From the NCBI GenBank assembly GCA_028335825.1, contig JAIOKI010000010.1, forward strand, positions 248,001 through 312,000: DNA of 64,000 nt. Direction: 5' to 3'. This DNA comes from Nosema muscidifuracis (lineage: Eukaryota; Microsporidia; Nosematidae). The stretch's first letter is position 1; each line of letters begins with the position of its first letter. Position numbers and translations under genes: made by a program. Under the pieces are notes generated by a model. It was not told the DNA's origin. It saw only the letters and a program-made list of their open reading frames with translations, and did not search any database. This document shows, one piece after another, positions 61,470-64,000 of the stretch.

Positions 61470-64000
61470 ATGAATTTAAATCTTGAATTAAATTTTAATT
61501 CAAATTATTTAAAAGCAATACAAGAATTAGAAGGGGACACTCTATCTGAGAAAAAGAAGACCATATCATTAATAGTAAAGAAAGCATCAGATCATTTTAG
61601 ATTAAGTAAGAAATCTTATTTTGATTCATATGATTATATTTCTAAGGTGGTATCTAAAGGATTGATTCCTTTAGTAAATATAGAAGTTTCTAGAGAATTA
61701 AAGTGGTCTGAAGGTATTACAAAAGGACTACTTTCTACTGATAAGTTTTTATTCAGTCGATCTCTTAAAGCTAAATGGTATTTCGATGGTACTTTCAAAG
61801 ATTTAGTTAATCCTGAATTTTATGATACGAAGATTTTTCCTTTTGTTTCTTATATGAATAGATTGAAGATTATTAAAACTCAGTCAATTTTTCTAAGTAG
61901 ATCTGATCCAAAAATTGCTGAAAGTTTTTATGATTATATTTGTAGAAAATATTCAAGAAATCAAGCATTAGCTTTGTTATCTGCATGTAGTTTTGAATAT
62001 ATACTTGATAAATTGAAGAAGAATTTTTTTATTATTCCTGTAAATATATATGAGAGTATACATCGAAGATATCCTTTTTTATTAGTTGATTATATAAAGA
62101 TGCTTCCTAAAGGTTCACAGGTATTACGATCTTATATACATTTTTGGATAAATTGTATACCTAATCATCTTAATATATTCATTGAATTTAAGAATTCTAT
62201 TTATTTTTGTGATAATAATTTTAAATTTAGTAAGAAAAAAATAGTTTTCTTATTAAAAAATGCTCAGAAATTTATAATTGAAGATATAAACTTTTTCTTA
62301 AGAATTAATGGTATAAAAAATGTAGATAAATATTTTTCTGATAATGATATTAATGAAATTATTAAAAATAGCATTATAAACAAGAGTGATAAGTTTTCTT
62401 ATTATGATTTATGGAATCTACTTAGTATATTTTCAGATAAAAAGAAATATTTTAAGATTATAAGATCAATTTATAATGAGATTAATAATATTGATTTTAT
62501 TAAAGTTAAAGAATTTATTAGAGTTGATATTATAGAATATTTACCACAAGATGAAAAATATGAAATATCTAAAAGAGAGTTTTTATTAGATAATAATTGG
62601 TTTGATTCAATAAATTTACAAATTTTTAATAGTCAATGGGTATGTTTATTACCTATTAAAGAATCAATTCCTATTATTAAAGAAAAACTAAAAAAAGCTA
62701 GTACTCCATTTGATAGATATTTATTTTGGAAGCTTATAGTAATAACATGTAAATATAATGAAGATATATCTGCTTTAAATGACTTTTTAACTTTATTATA
62801 TGAAAGATACAGAAATGATCATACTATCTTAGTTTTTAGAATTTTAAAATATATTTCAAATGAATTTAATTTTGATAATTTATTATGTATAAAAATAGAA
62901 AGTTTGATAAAGATTTTATATCAAAGAAATGCTTTTAGTCAGAAAGTAATAAGATCATTTTCTTATAAAAATTATATAAGTAATAACCTTTCTAGATTAG
63001 AATTTCCTTATGTTCAATTTGTATTAGACAAAATATTAGAAAACAAGATTATTGAAAAATGTGAAGATATTAACGATTTTATCAAAATGTATTGTCGTAT
63101 TTATTTAGATTTTAATATAAATTGTGATTTTTTTAAAAATATCAATGAAATTAATATAAAGAAAAAATGTCTTTTATTAGCATTGAAACAATTTCAAATA
63201 GAAATTTATAAAGGGGAAAAATTCAATACATTGGAGATTTATAAAGAGAAACAATCTCAATTAGAGATTAAAGAGAAAATAATTCGATTAGAGATTAAAG
63301 AGAAACAATCTCAATTTGAAATCAAAGAGAAACAATCTCAATTAGAGATTAACAAGAAAAATTTGAATACACCAGGAATTTATAAAAAGAAAAATTTGAA
63401 TACACAGGAAATTTATAAAGAGAAACAATCTAAATTAGAGATTAAAGGTAAAAATTTGAATACACCAGAAATTTATAAAAAGAAAAATTTTAGTACATCA
63501 GAAATTTATAGAATTTTATTTGATATATTTATTTCTATAAAATATATTAATAAAGAAAAATCACTTAATGAAAAAATTAACATTAGAGATTATTCTTGGA
63601 TTCTTAATGAAGTTATTATTCTTATTAATGATCCTAATTATAATAGATTTAATAATGTACTTAAATTTACAAAATTAATTTATCAATATTTTCCAGAACT
63701 TTTACAAATTAAGAATATTTTTAAGATAAAAAACTCAACTAATTTAATTTTAAATTTTTTGATAAGATATTTAAAAAAAGATTATAAAGAATCTCTTGAA
63801 TATTCTGATGATATTTTAAATATTTTATTATCTAATATTGATAATGATAAATTAATTAGATATTATATTAATTGTTCTTTATGGTATAAAATGTTTTCAT
63901 TAATTTTATTAGATAAATTAATAATTAATATAAATGAAGATAATCAAGGAAAAGTATTTAAATTTTTATGTTTGATATGTGAAAAATCAGATTTAGAAGG
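61470..64000 (+). CDS. Very large unidentified protein, 5' part (at least 843 aa, runs off the window)
   Basis: An uninterrupted frame from the ATG at 61470 (MNLNLELNFNSNYLKAIQEL) to the right edge. The first 560 residues are predicted mostly helical with evenly spaced hydrophobics and could be a repeat-solenoid scaffold. Then comes a charged in-frame repeat block (about residues 580-680, 63208-63510) built of KEKQSQLEIK and NLNTPEIYKK units, followed by more helical sequence. No catalytic motif was recognised. No CCC box precedes the ATG; the 72-bp repeat array does. AT-rich codon use matches the other host genes. Confidence 0.8.
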   Translation, partial: MNLNLELNFNSNYLKAIQELEGDTLSEKKKTISLIVKKASDHFRLSKKSYFDSYDYISKVVSKGLIPLVNIEVSRELKWSEGITKGLLSTDKFLFSRSLKAKWYFDGTFKDLVNPEFYDTKIFPFVSYMNRLKIIKTQSIFLSRSDPKIAESFYDYICRKYSRNQALALLSACSFEYILDKLKKNFFIIPVNIYESIHRRYPFLLVDYIKMLPKGSQVLRSYIHFWINCIPNHLNIFIEFKNSIYFCDNNFKFSKKKIVFLLKNAQKFIIEDINFFLRINGIKNVDKYFSDNDINEIIKNSIINKSDKFSYYDLWNLLSIFSDKKKYFKIIRSIYNEINNIDFIKVKEFIRVDIIEYLPQDEKYEISKREFLLDNNWFDSINLQIFNSQWVCLLPIKESIPIIKEKLKKASTPFDRYLFWKLIVITCKYNEDISALNDFLTLLYERYRNDHTILVFRILKYISNEFNFDNLLCIKIESLIKILYQRNAFSQKVIRSFSYKNYISNNLSRLEFPYVQFVLDKILENKIIEKCEDINDFIKMYCRIYLDFNINCDFFKNINEINIKKKCLLLALKQFQIEIYKGEKFNTLEIYKEKQSQLEIKEKIIRLEIKEKQSQFEIKEKQSQLEINKKNLNTPGIYKKKNLNTQEIYKEKQSKLEIKGKNLNTPEIYKKKNFSTSEIYRILFDIFISIKYINKEKSLNEKINIRDYSWILNEVIILINDPNYNRFNNVLKFTKLIYQYFPELLQIKNIFKIKNSTNLILNFLIRYLKKDYKESLEYSDDILNILLSNIDNDKLIRYYINCSLWYKMFSLILLDKLIININEDNQGKVFKFLCLICEKSDLE
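63208..63510 (+). repeat. In-frame coding repeats (KEKQSQLEIK / NLNTPEIYKK)
   Basis: Alternating 30-bp units such as AAAGAGAAACAATCTCAATT keep the frame open through at least eight units. This is probably a length-variable linker. Confidence 0.8.

Noticed and set aside
1-64000. tRNA or 5S rRNA genes
   Set aside because: No convincing B-box/T-loop with a matching acceptor stem was found by eye. A covariance search would be needed to exclude them.

Overview
The window comes from a microsporidian nuclear genome, most likely of the Nosema/Vairimorpha group. The evidence is very high A+T content, short intronless genes, a compact SSU rRNA of about 1.24 kb opening with the microsporidian CCAGGTTGATTCTGCCTGACG signature, an LSU rRNA with the 5.8S-like part fused to its 5' end, and a CCC(C) box just upstream of most start codons. 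The genus placement rests on remembered similarity of the SSU 5' region and was not computed.

Layout. (1) 1-20.5 kb is a gene-free, probably subtelomeric graveyard. It holds several decayed Ty3/gypsy (LTR retrotransposon) copies, with recognisable RNase H, integrase, reverse transcriptase and zinc-knuckle remnants near 0-1.1, 7.1-9.95, 13.2-14.3 and 16.8-18.5 kb. It also holds a minus-strand truncated LINE (LINE-B) with a LINE ORF1 fragment directly behind it (2.1-4.6 kb). (2) 20.5-24.4 kb is one rDNA unit (SSU, AT-rich ITS, LSU with fused 5.8S) preceded by a C-rich spacer. (3) 24.4-31.7 kb is a LINE complex. A two-ORF APE-type LINE (LINE-A, 24830-30784) that looks intact sits inside a 5'-truncated LINE-B copy and is bounded by an 18-bp target-site duplication. 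Three ever-shorter LINE-A-type 3' tails follow, ending about 70 bp before the first host gene. (4) 31.7-64 kb is host genic DNA with AT-rich, repeat-filled spacers.

Host genes. Transcription and repair: TFIIH helicase Ssl2/XPB, TFIIH subunit Tfb4, an FCP1-type CTD phosphatase, and a separate neighbouring BRCT protein that looks like the missing FCP1 C-terminus. Signalling and enzymes: a PP4/PP6/Sit4-like phosphatase, a TLDc protein, a divergent RasGEF-like protein, a YheT-like alpha/beta hydrolase, two tandem HAD pyrimidine-5'-nucleotidase-like proteins, and a dynamin-like GTPase. Translation: ribosomal protein eL24. Probable secreted or surface proteins: an endonuclease/exonuclease/phosphatase-fold protein lacking key catalytic residues, a protein with a signal sequence and a C-terminal half-RING, and two paralogous cysteine-rich tail-membrane proteins (50.1 and 58.3 kb) that resemble an expanding family. 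A very long ORF with an internal charged repeat block starts at 61470 and runs off the right edge.

Most interesting points: the nested LINE with its empty site preserved elsewhere in the window, the ladder of T-tailed LINE 3' ends next to SSL2, the apparently split FCP1, and tandem spacer repeats that run through the stop codons of two genes.
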